64,000 nt of DNA. Source: Amphibalanus amphitrite (lineage: Eukaryota; Arthropoda; Thecostraca; Balanomorpha; Balanidae). The translations under genes were made by a program, and so were the position numbers. Position 1 is the first letter of the stretch. The number at the start of each line of letters is the position of its first letter. Under the pieces are notes generated by a model. That model was not told where the DNA came from, did no database searches, and was given only the letters and a program-made list of their open reading frames with translations. The stretch covers positions 496,001 to 560,000 of the forward strand of contig NW_024881620.1 of NCBI RefSeq assembly GCF_019059575.1, written 5' to 3'. Below are positions 11,441-25,495 of this stretch, in pieces.

Positions 11441-14400
11441 TCCACATCCACGATTCTATACCTACGTACCTACTACTAAAAGGCACCCCGGCTGCGGACT
11501 CGCCGGTGGGAAATCAGTGAGTCTCACTGTCCAGACAGTCGCGTTCCCCGCCCAGAACAACACAGAAGCCCCGGGTGGCGGCCCCGGGGCAAGTGTCGAC
11601 TAGACAACTAGTAGCTGGGTGGATACTAGATATGGCATATTTTCGGTCGCAAAAATAGTCGGGAGATCTGGAATCCGGACGAGTTTGGACGCAACCGCTA
11701 ATTTATAATCGTTACAAAATAGGGGCGAATAAGGCAAAAAGTATACAACCTGAAGCTCCACTACTTACGGATTTCATTTCAGCGCTGTTTTTAGCGTCAA
11801 TTTTGGCAGCTGGATTGCCAAAAAACGATAAAAAGTGAAATCTCGCCCCCGGGCCCTCTTTCCGAAGCCATATCTTGTCCCCGGCGTCATCCATAAAGAC
11901 AGAACATTTTACCACCCCTGTCCCAGATATCAGCCCGTCCGGCCGGCTGTCTTCAGCGTCAGAACCACTCAGTTGAAACTTCCGCTACCTCGGGTAACTC
12001 AATTTGAGCCGGCACCACAAAACACGTCAGTTTAAGTATCTACAGCGTGCTGCAGGGTGTAAAAGTGGCACGCAACCGCCTCGAAACAGTCTTCATCCGT
12101 CCATCGCACGACTCGAATGAGCCTTTTCGTGGCGCTGGAGCTGGCCCGGCCCGGTCCGAGTTGATGTGTTGTTTTGCCCGGCCTACCGGGGCGGGTGGTC
12201 GACCCCCGCTGGGAAGAGCGATGTCCAATCCGACAGCAGCCGGCCCAGGAGAGCTGTGGGTCCCGCTGCTCACTCGAGCCGCCCGGTAACGCCCATTCTA
12301 CTCGGATGAGTGTGAGCTACTGTATCTCGCGGAGGGCATAAATAACAACTTCAGTCGGTGAACTCAGCGCAGAAGAGTAGATATGATGCATAAAACGATG
12401 TGTCTTGTTTCGTTATGCTGCATATGATTATACCGGAGTGATTTAAGAGGTATGCGCCAGGTATGCCGGGCTCATTCCGAAGCTGTCATTGCTCATCAAT
12501 GAGCATTCTTGTTTCGCCGCCACGTCGAGTCGGCTCATGCGTTGACGCAATGCTGTAGGCTGCTAGCTCAGTGCCCGTCATTTGAGAGGTCGCGCTGCGT
12601 GCCTTAGATGTTCGGCTGCGATAAGGCATGGCAGAAAACAGCTCTGGGTCTGACACCTGTCAGTGGCGGAATTATTTAATATTCCTGACGGCTGGCAGTG
12701 GCGACTCAGCTTTTTAATGGTGAAAACCGTCGGACAAATGCACCACCACCCACTTCAAACCTCACTGGGAGTTAATTTTGAGCAACTGTTTTACCAAATT
12801 CTAGCTACGCTTGTATAAGCAAGCAGCATTCCCAGACGCTAAGAACTTAAGACGAAGTTTTATACCGCGCGTGGAGGGCAAATAAACATACGCAGGCATT
12901 TTGCGATATCTGATAAGCAAACAAAATGAAATGTCGAACTTTAGCAAAGGCCAAACATTTGCGGAATCGTGTTCCGGCACCAGTTTGCCTATCTCGCTCT
13001 ATTTTGCTTGTTTGTCTGGTCTAAATTTAAAAAAGTGGGCCGTACCTGTCGCGACACGATATTGTCTTAGCTTTCTACTGCAGAGAAGCAGGTCAAATGT
13101 AGTATATGAATGAAGTAGAAATACACAGAACAGACAATTTGTGCTCAATCACAGAATGTAATGGGATGCTCTAGCATCACCACATCTCCGATTGAGAATC
13201 TCACGCAGATCGTGGAGGGTCGAGTCCGGCCCAGTCAGAGGGCTGGCAAAAGAACGCCTTGCCGCCTCCCTTTCGCCGTCACTGCCTGCTACGGAAAGGC
13301 ATCATGATCAGCGCTGACTGACAGTTTGGAATGGGGACGTGACCAATAATCTGATCTTATGTCACTAAACTATTTGAGACACTCAGTGCTACCTTCCAGT
13401 GTTGAGCTAATTGCTTATCAGTGTCATCGTGCTGTTTTAATTAATTGGATTTTTATTGATGACATGAGCATTAATATACACCACTACGGTTGTTTGGTAG
13501 TTGTTCTTGACAGGTCAGTTGATTTATTGATTTATTGAGACATCAAACATTTAAATTTGGGCTTTTATTTGGTGGGTGTGTCTTCAGTTTCTTGGGTCTT
13601 GCGCTACTGTTTCATGTAAATGAAAATGACCTTTGAGCTATTGCCATCAATGGGGCCTGACTCTGAACAATTTAGACTTGACACTCTCCGTGTGAGGTAG
13701 CGGTCATTTACGGAGAATAGTCGCCGCTGGTCACAGACCGGCCCGGTCACTATCTACAGAGTGCAGTGAGGCGTCGCTAACCAGCCCTGTCCTGTTCACC
13801 ATGGAGGCAGCGATTGTGGGCGTAATCTAGAGAGTATCCCAAGACCCCGACGGTCTCGGTTCAGTGTGAGGGATTCCACGGAACTCCGAATCCGGTGGGA
13901 GATCCCGCCATGGTGGGAGAATGGTGGGATTCCGAGTAACCGACTAACTGAACCGTTCGCCGCGCTGTCATGAACTCGTCACAATCAGGCGAGGTGGTCT
14001 GTGTTTAGCAGACCGGTGTATAATTTACCGGCCTACAGGTGTTTGTAGGCATTCGAGGTTAAATACCCTCTCAGTGCTTGGTGATTGGTTATTTAGCGTG
14101 ATTGTGTGAGTCGAATAGTGCCGTTTGTGGTAAAATTGGCTATAATTGGCTGCCATTTTATGAATTCGCGTTTGTGAGTTTGAATGAATTTCCTCCACTT
14201 GGAGGAAAACACCATGAAATAATTTCATTTCGTTTTGCCAACGGCCTGAGAAACGGACATGAAGCTCAATCAGTACTTCGGCTGTTTAGTATCACAGATT
14301 GATTTACCCATCAAAGATGGCCAAGGAGAAGCAGCGGTAAACTTACGATTACAAGCTGAGCATGTGCGATATGTAACGACATTTTATTGAACAACATACG

Positions 14401-17400
14401 TAATCGGCATCAACACATCAACAAGTGTTCGCGGAGACTCCTGAAAGTCTCAGCCCACTCTAGCTATTATATGCGCGGCCGGGAGGTCCCACTGCCCGCC
14501 CCACCGACGCCCCGGCGCCCGGCGCCCTGACGCCCCGGCCGCGAGTGTCCGGTGTTAGTGGCCGGTGCGCCGCCGTCGAGTGCAGTCTCCGCGCCGCGTT
14601 CCTGTGGTCAGTGCGCGCGCGCGAGCCGCGAGTGTGATTGTTCTGAGGATAGCTGATCGCCGATTGTCTGCTCAAAGGTCAGAAACTGTGGGATTCAAAT
14701 GTAGATCTTACGGAATGCGGTTTGTTCGTGATAAGGGAAATTCCAGAAGCGATATTTCGAATGAACAATTTAAGCAATTAAATTCATCCGTTGTTTTGTT
14801 ATAATTTTATTTGCCAAATTAAAATATCTTTTTTATAAATTGTAAGTTTTTCCAAGTTGCGATGAAATAAGTTTGGAGCGTTGAACCGTATATTTATTTT
14901 CTGGCAATGGCAGACAAACTCAGTTATGTAGTAATTCATTAAATGCTACCACTCAACATTCATCCATAATATCTTTGGAGTTGTTGATACATTTTTTTGA
15001 AGCACGAATGCGACTGACTGGTCAATTTCTCGAAACGATAGCAGAGTTAAATGATGCAATCTATCTCGCATACTTTGATGAAGCTTATGAAGATAATACC
15101 CGGCATTCTTTGCGTTTATCGGCGTGGATGGGTTCATTTTGATCAGCGCTTTATGTTTGACGTTTGAGATGGACAGGTGGTTGGTTTAGCCGGTCGGTTT
15201 GACTCGTTCCTCAGCCCTTTGTTTGTGCGCCGCGCGTGCAGTGGTCGTTCGTGCTCGTCAGTCGCCCGATCAGTAGCTTTCAGCCCGTGAAACACGGCAA
15301 AAACGCCGCACTTCTTCTGCTGTTTACCTCTTATCGCCGCATCGTGATTGTTTCTCGCAATTAGGGAGAAATGAGCACGTCACAAACTTGGCCCGACCGT
15401 TTTTGTGGGTGACAATTGATAAAGCAAACGCAGGTAATCCAAGTCGACACGCAAGCCAATTGTTCTCGTAGCGTGCTATGCTATGGCTCGGAATTCGCAT
15501 ACTGCTGGAGCGCGGTACACTTGAGATCATTGAAGGATCTGCGGGCCGGATACGGAGTTACGAAAGCAAGAGAATAACTTGCATATGAGTCATCTGAAGG
15601 ATATGACTCGCGTACTAATAGATACATGCAGGCATTCGCACAAATTGGTATCTATTTAACATGCAAAGGGCATTGCTTTCATTGTGCATTTGTCCACTTA
15701 AGTGTTGCGATGCATGTTCTGTAGTGCAGCCTTTTGTTCACGGCTACGTGACCTGAACATGGCTCGCATGCGATAGCAGAAGTCTGCTTTGTGTCGGCCG
15801 GTTAATCATTTCTAATTGTATGTGATGAGTGGTCCGATTGCTACCCTTGTCATCACCCAAGTATCGGCCGGCCTCGGGAATTCGTCATCGCTGCCGCGGC
15901 GCGCTCTTGTGCAGTTACAGAGCCATTGTGCCATGTGTCATGGTTAACACACTTTGTTACCTCACACGGAACTCGTAATGGCCGCCCAAGAAGCTGCTGT
16001 TTAGTTAAATGAAGATGAATTTCATGGTTTATTTAACGACAGATCGTTTTGCATCGTTTGTTGAAGAATTCAAATAAAGGTTTGTCATTCAAAGAACATA
16101 ATCCTTCTTTAAAAAATCAAATCGAATCAAATATAAGCCCAACGTCATCGCTCATCAAAAGCTCACTTGACGAAATGTCCAATGAAAATATGCCACATAG
16201 GTATGTGTCCACACGTCTCTGCTTCTACCGGATTTGCTGCTTCTACATACATACAAAACTCAGTCTGATTTCACCTGTAATTACATTCAGCTATTCTGAG
16301 GCAGCTAAATAGCGCTTCCGATATTCCATACGACCTCAGGCGGCGAGCAGCGCTGCGAGGCTACCTCACTTCGCTGTTGACCGCCACGTTACCTCTGCTA
16401 CCGCCGCCCGTTTTAGTATCCCAGCCCGCCGACCGTCTCGCAGATCGCCGGTGCGCCGTGTGCGTTCGTCCTTTGCTGCCGACGCTGGCCGGCCTGTCGC
16501 CCTAAATCACAGCCGATGGACGCGGGCTCGATGGTTCCTGACCCCCGCTCCGGCCGGGCGCCACCGCCGATTGCCGATGCGTTCCAGGCCGGCGGCGGCA
16601 GCACGGATGGGGAATAAATGCCGCGCTGACATGCACCCGTTGGTGGATACCAGCGCAGAGGAACGGTCCGAGGAGGAAGTTTGGAGGTGCCGGGGTCAGC
16701 AGTGTTGCGTACTGGTGTGGCGGGGTGATCAGAATGATAGGAATTTGAAAGTGCGATAAATAATGCTTGATTTGAATGCCATATTACTGCATTTGCGCTC
16801 CGTTCAAAAGTTCATGTAATAAACCTGCATTAGAGAAATTCGCGGTTCACAGTTGGAACATTATGCATTTATAAAGACGTGATTTTTTTCTATTGCTGGC
16901 AAAGGGCAGCTGTCGGTTTTTTAAACAGGATCACGACTCACGATCTCGACCTAAAATTTATCCAGCACGACGCGTTCGTTCGACCTTCCCAAGGCCTGAT
17001 GACAGCATAGATCAAACATGAATAGACAATCAGCAGGAAAAGCTGGTCATCAGCTCCGTCGTGATGTGCGTTCGGCCACAGTCTGCCACGGGTCGTCAAT
17101 GCGCCTCCCTTCTCCGTGCGGCGCCGTCCGCTCTCCTAGTCACACGGCGCCTGCCATTAGACATTCCGTGGCGGCCCGGGCCACCCGCGGCGCCGCCCAT
17201 CGGCCACGCACCCGGCACCTCCTCAGAACGGTATTTTACTCTAACTGCGGCCCGGCCGGCAATGCCAAACAAATACGCCACAAAGCCGGCCGCGCCCCGC
17301 GCGCGTCGCCGCCATGAAATACACCGCCGCCGCATTAAGCGCGGGTCACACCGGGTCGCGGGCACTCTCACGCGCCTCGGTGCCGGGAACGGGCGAACAA

Positions 17401-18240
17401 CGACGGCGGCCGCCGTCCGCTCGGTCGTATCTCATGGGGACGACCGCTCGGCACTGTGCGCCGCCGCCTCCTCCTCCGTCGAGCTCCAGGGTTATGAGCA
17501 GCGCTTTGAGCGGCACAGCACGTGCCACGTGCAGCACGCATGCGCAGGAGGACGACTGGCAGAGGTCATGACACCCATCGGCACTGGCATGTGATTTATG
17601 CTATTGAAGTTATGTATGGGGTGGCGGAGGGCTGGCATAGGTTAGGTTTTTAAACGAACTTCCAAAGGAGTGGACGTAAATTGTCAAGTGAGTGATTGCT
17701 GCTTCCTGGAGAAGATTAACCAAATGTTTTCGTGGCAATTCTTTGTCCAGGAAAATGGGCATATCCAGCTCTTTCATGGGTCAACGCAATCTAATTTCGG
17801 CCTTATATTTGCTCAGCTCCTTTTGTAAACTTAGCGAGTGTATCTTGGATATTAAGTCGAGGCCAACTTTAGCTGACATCAGACGGATGGGTTCTTATTT
17901 TAGACATTGTGATATCATCCAAGACCGATTCGTTTCGGAGGGGCGGGAGCTGTCGATGAATATTTATATTTAAACATGAAAGTAGAGCATCGGCTCGACT
18001 GGGTCCCCTCAAAGTGTGCAGTATCGACTAGTCAATCTAACTACATCATTGCTTGATTTGGGTCAACTCGAATACTGGAGATATAACCCCACCTCGACAC
18101 ATGGTTCAACCTGTTGAAAGAACAGTTAGTTGGAAGTTCACGACCGGCAAGATTTTACCACATCTGTCACCTGATTGTGCATCGGGTGGTATTTGATAAA
18201 AGCTACATAAGTGGTTGCTACTTCCGCTGCTGTTTTTGAC
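11441..18240. other. Intergenic or long-intron DNA, no gene assigned
   Basis: GC-rich islands (about 12030-12290, 14460-14660, 16320-16720, 17040-17580) alternate with AT-rich DNA. The islands carry overlapping open frames on both strands, which is expected from base composition; none shows a domain or a consistent exon chain. Initiator-like TCAGT motifs near 14606 and 15258 are the only promoter hints and are too short to rely on. The missing 5' exons of the PARG-like gene could lie here, but I cannot identify them. Confidence 0.4.
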
Positions 18241-18349
18241 ACATGAAGAGGAGATTGAGGAAGACAATTTTCTGTAAGTTCTCGAGTACGATTTTTCCTC
18301 CCCTCAGCGGCCACCTTCTTAGATCCTATATGACTTGGTCTGATTATTT

Positions 18350-18615
18350 ATTCGCTTTGGTCCACTGTGGTCCGCTGCGTTCTTGGTCCGTTGTGGTCCA
18401 GCCTGACCCTCGTTCCGGCCTGGCTCGTGCCGGTGTAGTCCACTGTTGTCGCGGTCCGCTGTGGTCTGTTGTGGTCCCGGTCCAGTGTGGCCCTCGTTCC
18501 GGCCCGGCTCGTGCCGGTGTAGTACACTGTTGTCGCGGCCCGTTGTGGTCTGCTGTGGTCCCGGTCCAGTGCCGCCCTAGTTCCGGTCTGGCTCGTGCCG
18601 GCCCCCGCTGGGCGG
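18350..18615. repeat. 84-bp minisatellite, about three copies
   Basis: The motif CCCTCGTTCCGG (third copy CCCTAGTTCCGG) recurs at 18407, 18491 and 18575, an exact 84-base period. Because 84 is a multiple of three, long frames stay open on both strands here (18243-19034 plus, 18348-18647 minus). I treat them as repeat artefacts. Confidence 0.9.
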
Positions 18616-19213
18616 ACAGGGTTCCTCAGACACAGACAATCGCTCACGCTGACCCCGGTAATGGAGGATTGCTACTGATACGCGGCCGGCGCCGGCTGGA
18701 ACCCACTGATTGGCTGAAATATGACGTGAGTCGTGCGGCGAAATCTCGCCCACTCGGAAGACGCATATGCGGCCTTATCGCTGAGGATCGGCGCTGTGCG
18801 GCCGGCTCTCTGTTTGGAAACGGGCCGCCGTCGGCTCTCCCGAATCGGCTAGAGACCGCATTGTCTCCCGTCTCCGTGAAAACGCGCCCGTGCGCCCATT
18901 CTTTCCGAGGGCGTCCTCGTCATTGGGTGTGTCATCACTGGCGCAGTCATGCGGCACTGGCGGAGGAAGAGCAATACGAGATGTTCATTTCTCTTGGTGA
19001 GCTTCAGGTTGAGGTGCGAATGTTGCCGTCCTGATGTATTCTTATTATTTGGAGCTCAGTGCGTCTTTTTTGCTCATGTTTTATTATCCCATGGGGTAAG
19101 CAAAATACTGGAAGGGGACTAGAGGGGAAGTTGCTTTCTTATTCCTCCGTAATTTATTTCTTCCTTTCCTCTTTTCCCCTTGTTGTGGTGATATTCATGG
19201 CTGCTTTCAGAGG
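18616..19213. other. No gene seen
   Basis: GC-rich DNA from 18616 to 18990, then mixed sequence. The plus-strand open frame ending at 19034 continues from the minisatellite and has no recognisable domain. Confidence 0.4.
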
Positions 19214-19214
19214 C

Positions 19215-19294
19215 GTCTCGTCTCGTCTCGTCTCGTCTCGTCTCGTCTCGTCTCGTCTCGTCTCGTCTCGTCTCGTCTCGTCTCGTCTCGTCTC

Positions 19295-19340
<46 letters not shown>
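19215..19340. repeat. (TCTCG)n then (CT)n microsatellite
   Basis: About 17 perfect copies of TCTCG (19215-19298) pass directly into a (CT)n run to about 19340. The plus strand reads as Ser/Arg/Leu and the minus strand as Arg/Glu/Asp/Thr repeats in the overlapping frames, which are artefacts. Confidence 0.97.
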
Positions 19341-19343
<3 letters not shown>

Positions 19344-22300
19344 GTTCCTCTTTCTCATTCTCTTTTTATGTCATGCAGCTCCCTGATGCAGTGTCCTCGT
19401 CCCTGCTTGCACCTACACTTACCATCTCTTTTATCGTGTTTGATCCCTAATCCCCGCCAGTAAACCCCCGTCTCGTCCATGTTACTGGCCTTCTCTCGAC
19501 ATCCTGTTATCGCTGCCCCCATCCCGTCACCGCCTCTACCCTTCCTCCGACACCCCGTGTCCATCCTGCGGCAATCTCGACCTATCTCCTCCGACCTGCC
19601 GGCCTGCTGTGTTTTCTCGCTGTACTTGCTGCGCGATGTGCTGCTCCGACCATGTCTCTACACCGGCCGTGTGTCGTGGCCGACGGGTGTCCATCCTGGG
19701 CTGTCCCCGGTGTTGGACAGGAGGCTACCCGCAGTAGATTCACGTCTGTTAACCTCCTGGCTCGCCGCTAGACGCGTCCGGGAGACAGGAATGTCCCAGG
19801 AGTGGCGTGCAGTGTCGACACCCCGAAACGACGCACCGAGAGCGACGCATGGACAGCGTCACGCCGACAGAAGTCAGTCCTGACATAACGACCTGGCGTT
19901 CTATACTCGTATTAGCTGCGCCCGGTCTAACCGGCTGCCTCCCCACCGCAAAGGCCGTGCCATGGCCTCCCCAGACGGCTGTGGAGTGAGGGCATTCAGC
20001 CGAGCCCGTCTGCACGGGGAACTGACGGGTCAATGATGAGTCAGACGACGCGAACATTACCTTGAGCAGCCAACAAGTTTCTGCCGATATTCTCATCTGC
20101 AAGTCTGATGCAGTTTTCGCAGCGTCGCAGAACTTAGATGAGGGATGCGGCGGGTACTAAATGTAAATGTTCTGGTGCTTTCTAATTATGCATGGGAATT
20201 ATGATATATTTATCAATAATGTAAAGCATTGGGCCGTCGTTGTTGGTAGCATGGGTAAAGGATCAGATTTGACCCTGAATGATAGTTCCCCGAAGGCATT
20301 TGTAGGTATGCAAATCAAATTCTTAGTGAACCATTTCCTAAGACGAGACTGCGAAGCTAAATTTCCAATAACTAATCCAACCAGCTCTCTGCACGAATTT
20401 GCGAATGATTGAGCACACTATTCAAAAACATCCGATCTGACTAAAGCGGATGTTTTTTAGTCTCGCAATCTCTAAACGTCGACGGGTAGGCACATTGAAG
20501 CACACAGCGGCTATCAGAGCAGAATCCTTGCTTTTATTTGCATTGTGCAATTGCTGAGAAACTATCATCAATGCATCACCCTACAATGCTTGCTCCATGC
20601 GAGTACATACAAAGACAATATCCCCCGGGTGACTGATGTGCCTTTGAAATGTCACCCGCCCCTAGAATAGAATGATAAAGCTACGTCGACCCCCTGTGGA
20701 ATGTTAACACCACCGCGACCTTTGGAATGGTAATACCATTCTCACCACGCGCCGGAATGGTAACGGCGGCTCCTCTGCGATCAGTATCCTGCCCTGGTGC
20801 CATGTCTCGCGCCCAGATGGGGGTCAGCGATGGCATCAAATGTCGGCGCAGAATGTCAAGCAGATGGAGAGACGACGCCTAGCAACCGCTTCTGTGGTTG
20901 TTATTGCGCTGCCACTCATGATCTGCAACACTTTCTTTTTTTATTACGAATAGAATATTGTCTCAATTCTGTCTATGTATAGCATCTGGCTACGTTTCTC
21001 ACATTGATACCCTATTATCAGGTGTAATATCCTGCATATGTACATTTGAACAGCCCTCTAATTAAATCCATCGGCAGCACCCTGGGTCGCCCGTCCTCGC
21101 CCGCCGCTGCGCAGTTCCCGGGCCGCGCTGACACCGTTCCAATGGGCCCGGGTTCCCAGCGGGCCCGCCCGGTCGTTTTGCGGCTGGCCCGCTCTGTTGA
21201 CACTGCGCCCTGCCGCGCTAAGTTAGCGCCGCACCGGCCACCGGACGTCGTCTTTCACGGCACTGAGGACCGTCAGCGAGGGACAGCTCATTGATGGTGC
21301 GGGGATGGAGAGGCTAATGAAGCCGCCTCGCTGCCGTAAATTGGACGGGCGCGCCTGTAGAAACACCGAGCCGGGGTGGAGGCATGGTACCCGGCGCCTA
21401 GGGAGGTGGTGTTTAGGTATGTATTACTTGCTGCCACCTCCAAATTTGCACGCGCTGTAAAAAAGTTGCTAAGGGTTCGTCAACCTGCCTGAATCAAAGG
21501 ACATTTGCAATGGGATGGTGCCAATTTCACGCCGATCAGGCGGCACGTGATCAAAGCATGTATTATCGATAATATTCTTCCCGAAAAGGAGGCAAATTAA
21601 TGGTCATTCATCTGCCGTATTGTGTTATTGTTTTCATTTTGTCGCGATGATTCGTAAGTGACAATTGCATGCATTATTTTGCCACAATGTGTGGCAATCC
21701 CTCAATGAACATAACTTAGATAGACGTCAAGTCAATGATGCGTGCAGATTATAAATAGATTTGCACGAATGGGTTTTCATAATCGCTCTTTTTGTTCAGC
21801 ACAAATATGCGTGCTTTATATCTTGCGTGTCATCATGCATGTGCTGCACCACCAGGATGCCCAGGGCTTGAGGTTTGGTTTTGAAATATTGTAGTCTAGT
21901 AGCTAAGATCACCGTCTTCCGTTTATTGATGTATCGTATATTTGACCTCATTTCATCGCCAAATACGGCCTCTGGCTCGCGATCTCTATTAGTTTCGTAG
22001 CCGACAGGTTTACACCTGAGCGTCGAAAAAAATTAAACTTCCTCGTCCATCATCGCGCCAACAAACGGGAATTTTGATAACATGAGCAGATATCGCTTTC
22101 AATCGCCTCCGTCACGCCTCAGAGTCTACATTCGCGATAAGGCCTACTGTCGGCTTGCCAAAGAGACTTGTAACGGTTATTCCTCTTGGCTGGGCGTATC
22201 AAAACAACCAGTTCTAGACAAATGGCGATGTCGATCGGCTGATACGATTACATCTTATTTCATAAATATAGCTCTATTGTTTTGTGTGTGTAGAGAGGCG

Positions 22301-25260
22301 CTGCTGAAGTCGCCAGTGCTGTCCACTCCTGCCTTTCCATCATAGACTCTATTCTCTGACCCCTCTTTCCATGCGCTTTGTTGTGTCGTTCGCCGGTGCC
22401 GACCAGAATTGGCATAAATGAGCACACTGCTGGTGGCGGTGTTGGCGGACCGCTACCGTCCTTCATTCGGCCCACCAGGCGGCGTGAGTCATTTATCATC
22501 GCCGGGTTCTGCGTCTGATGTCAGCAGAGAACATGAAGATGTGAGAAACGGTGCTGGAGATAGAGGGGAAATAATAGGCAGGAGGGACCATTGTGGTAGC
22601 GATGATAGTTTTTTAGACTAGTTGTTTTGCGATTGGCACTTGCTATTTGTTTTTAAGTGACTCTTCAGATAGATGATTGACATCCTGTCAAATGCACAGG
22701 AATCAGGATTGATGTGATCAGCAGATTGTTCATTTTTTGGTTGATGGAATATTGGATCGCACAGCATGCCACCATTTTCTCGTTGTGGCGCTCCGTCACC
22801 ACTCCAGTCGCTATCTCAGGGTTATGTCTACTGTCTGGGCGGCAGACGGACCGATGCGGGCCACACCTCCGACCTGTGTCTCCCTCCTTCACCCGTGCGG
22901 CCACTTGGCCCGCGGCCGGCCCGCTCCCTTCCATCCGCTGGCACCGCGGCCAGTCGTCTGACAGCTTCCTGAACTTGGGAACCGCTCTGGCAGCCGGCGG
23001 AACCCGCGCCGGGCTGTTTTCGCCCAGCTCACTCTGACAGTCGTAACGTATTTACATGCCCGTCTGTAGCATTTCGAAATATTAATTAATGTCTGAGATT
23101 GCGTTAAAGATTAATGAAGGACGCTATGGTTGGGAATCCAATTTGCGAAGCTCCTCTTTACCGTAGATACTTTCTCCCCTCTATCGTGATATATTTAATC
23201 TTTTTCTTCCCCTCCTATTATGTTACCTCCTCATCGTTATATTCCCCTACCTACGTCTTCAGCCGTGGCGACCGCAGGCACTTCCCGACCTGCGCCGCCA
23301 CACGAGCTCGACCCCGCTGACCTGTGCAAAACACCAGGCAGGTCGGCCGGTGCGCTCGTGACCGCGGCCGGCCTCTGCCTGTCGCTAATTGTCGGTACCC
23401 GGTCGCTAATTTTCCTGTCCGTGCGTGGCGTGCCAAAAAAGCAGCGAAAGGTCGTGGTTAGTTGCAGAGGAGTGGCTGAACGTTGCAGGGAATTAGGTAC
23501 GCTGGGTCCATGGTCTTTAGATGTAACAAAAACAATATGTTGAACAAAGCATTCTCGTTTTGTCCACATCGGAAGTCCACGAATGTTTATCTTGCTCTTA
23601 ATTAAATGAGATCGAGTCCAGTGTATTCCATGCTTTATTTTCCATGGTTTCGCTAACTGGTCCGTCGCGGTGCTCCATCCTGGCGCGTTCGGGCGCTGAG
23701 ACGCAGACCTTGTTACCGCCACCCCGGGAGGTGAGTAGATGGTGACCACTCTCTGTAACTGATCGGGGATTCAAAACACGGCCGCCGGCGGCCACAGCCA
23801 CCCGCAGACCGTCGGGATCATAGTGGCCCGCCCAGAAACGGCCTGAGCGCACCCGACAGCGTTATTTAGGACGGATACTGAAAATGTTAATTTTACAGAT
23901 AGATGGCTCAAATGAGCAGATGTTGCTTGATATGAAAGTCATATTTTGTCAATGAGGATGGTGGCTCCACTTAGTTTGCTAATAAGCTCCTTATGCTCTA
24001 ATCTGTAGGGATCATCATGTTAACTTTATTGAGGATCTCTGAACAAAAGCCTTGAAATCCCACTCGACTCATTTTACTGCGGGGCCCGGCGCGATAACTC
24101 AGATCACCCACGGTTGATTCGGGGCGATCTCCGCCGCTCTGCTGTCAGTTCCAGTCAGCCGAGAGGTCGCCGGTCGGCCCGGTGCCGTCACCAGGTCCGC
24201 TCCCTCCCGGCCCACCGCCGACGCGCCGATGCCATTTTAGATATCGCTTCTCACCAAGGATGGATCGCGTCAAATAACGCCGAGGGGCACACCAGGAATG
24301 GAAAGGAACGTGGCCGGCCACGGAGGCATTCTGCTGTGAAATGGATACAACCGCCACTCCATACAGGTGCCCACGAGAGGGATTTAAATCGCGGTGGACA
24401 TCGCTATGACGATATCTGGCGTATAATTTTTTCTACGTCCATTCTTTCCAACCAAGTTGTTGCAACGCAATGCGCTCGTTTTTTTACGATAATCGATTCA
24501 CAACGCGCTAGTTATTGTATATGAGACAGAAGCATGATTGCGTCGATGACGTAATGTCGCAGACTGCCAACGTGTCCGAGGCTCTCCGATGCATCACTGC
24601 GACGTCTGAGTTCCTTCTCATCTGCATGATCAGACTTCTGAACAAGAAGGAAAACCCACGGCACCATGGATGGATGACCTGCCAAAGCCGGCGACAGCAG
24701 TGTGGATTGCTGCATCTGGAACAACGAGGGCACTCCCATGTCCAGCTATATAGAGCAGCGTCACCGTGTTCGTCAGTTGGAGAATTAATGGGCTACATCA
24801 GCATGTGTGCGGCGCCAGCTAACGCCTCTTCGATTGGTTTTGTGCTCAAGATAATGCAGAACAGGACAACTCTGCCAGTGGGTGCGCACATGGGAGGCTA
24901 ATTTGTTTTAGCAAATGATTTGGAAATGAGATGTGGCAATGTGGACTTTGTGATCGTAGTCCTACGAACACCAGTGCTTCGGTGAGTGGTACAGTTCAAT
25001 TTCCGTTGTAATTTCCTTGGCGTGGTTTTGACAGCCCTTTATCCCTATCGCATTGAACTTCCAACAGGGTCGGATATTTTTACATAAGCGATTTGTGAGA
25101 TTGTATTCAGAATCAAACTCGATAGACGTTCAGGCTGTTCCACCCTTCCAAGCTGTTGGGAGACAGTCCTCACTGGTCTGAAGCACCACTCTCTGGGCGG
25201 ATTTGGGTCAGGACCATCCCTCCAGTAGCTGCGTTGGATACCGTGTGGCACCGCTCTGGC
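19341..25260. other. No gene seen
   Basis: GC-rich islands (about 19560-20000, 21070-21290, 22780-23040, 23240-23400, 24080-24380) are separated by AT-rich spacers. A degenerate ~33-bp repeat with GGAATGGTAA occurs at about 20697-20775. Open frames of up to 170 codons overlap on both strands and show no domain or splice consistency. Confidence 0.4.
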
Positions 25261-25495
25261 GACCGGACTGGTGCCATGGGCTCGAATTGACCAGACGACT
25301 CGAATTGACCAGACGACCTTGCACCGGAGCGAGGATCGCGCGCGGGTGGAATCGATGGGCGGTGGAACAAGTGAGTCGACGAGAGCTCTAAACTCGACTC
25401 GAGTCGACCAGAGCTCTAAACTTGAGTCGACCAGAGCTCTAAACTTGAGTCGACCAGAGCTCTAAACTCGACTCGAGTCAAGTCGAACAGCGGAG
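25261..25495. repeat. Two short tandem arrays
   Basis: A 15-bp unit containing CGAATTGACCAGACGA is doubled near 25280-25315. Then units built on GAGCTCTAAACTTGAGTCG (23-28 bp) repeat four times from about 25382 to 25495, with internal CGACTCGAGTCG palindromes. Confidence 0.85.

Noticed and set aside
18243-19034. 263-codon plus-strand open frame
   Set aside because: It runs through the 84-bp minisatellite, whose period keeps all its frames open. It has no domain and no splice logic, and the opposite strand is open too.
19059-19463. Ser/Leu/Arg repeat protein
   Set aside because: It is a translation of the TCTCG and CT microsatellites.
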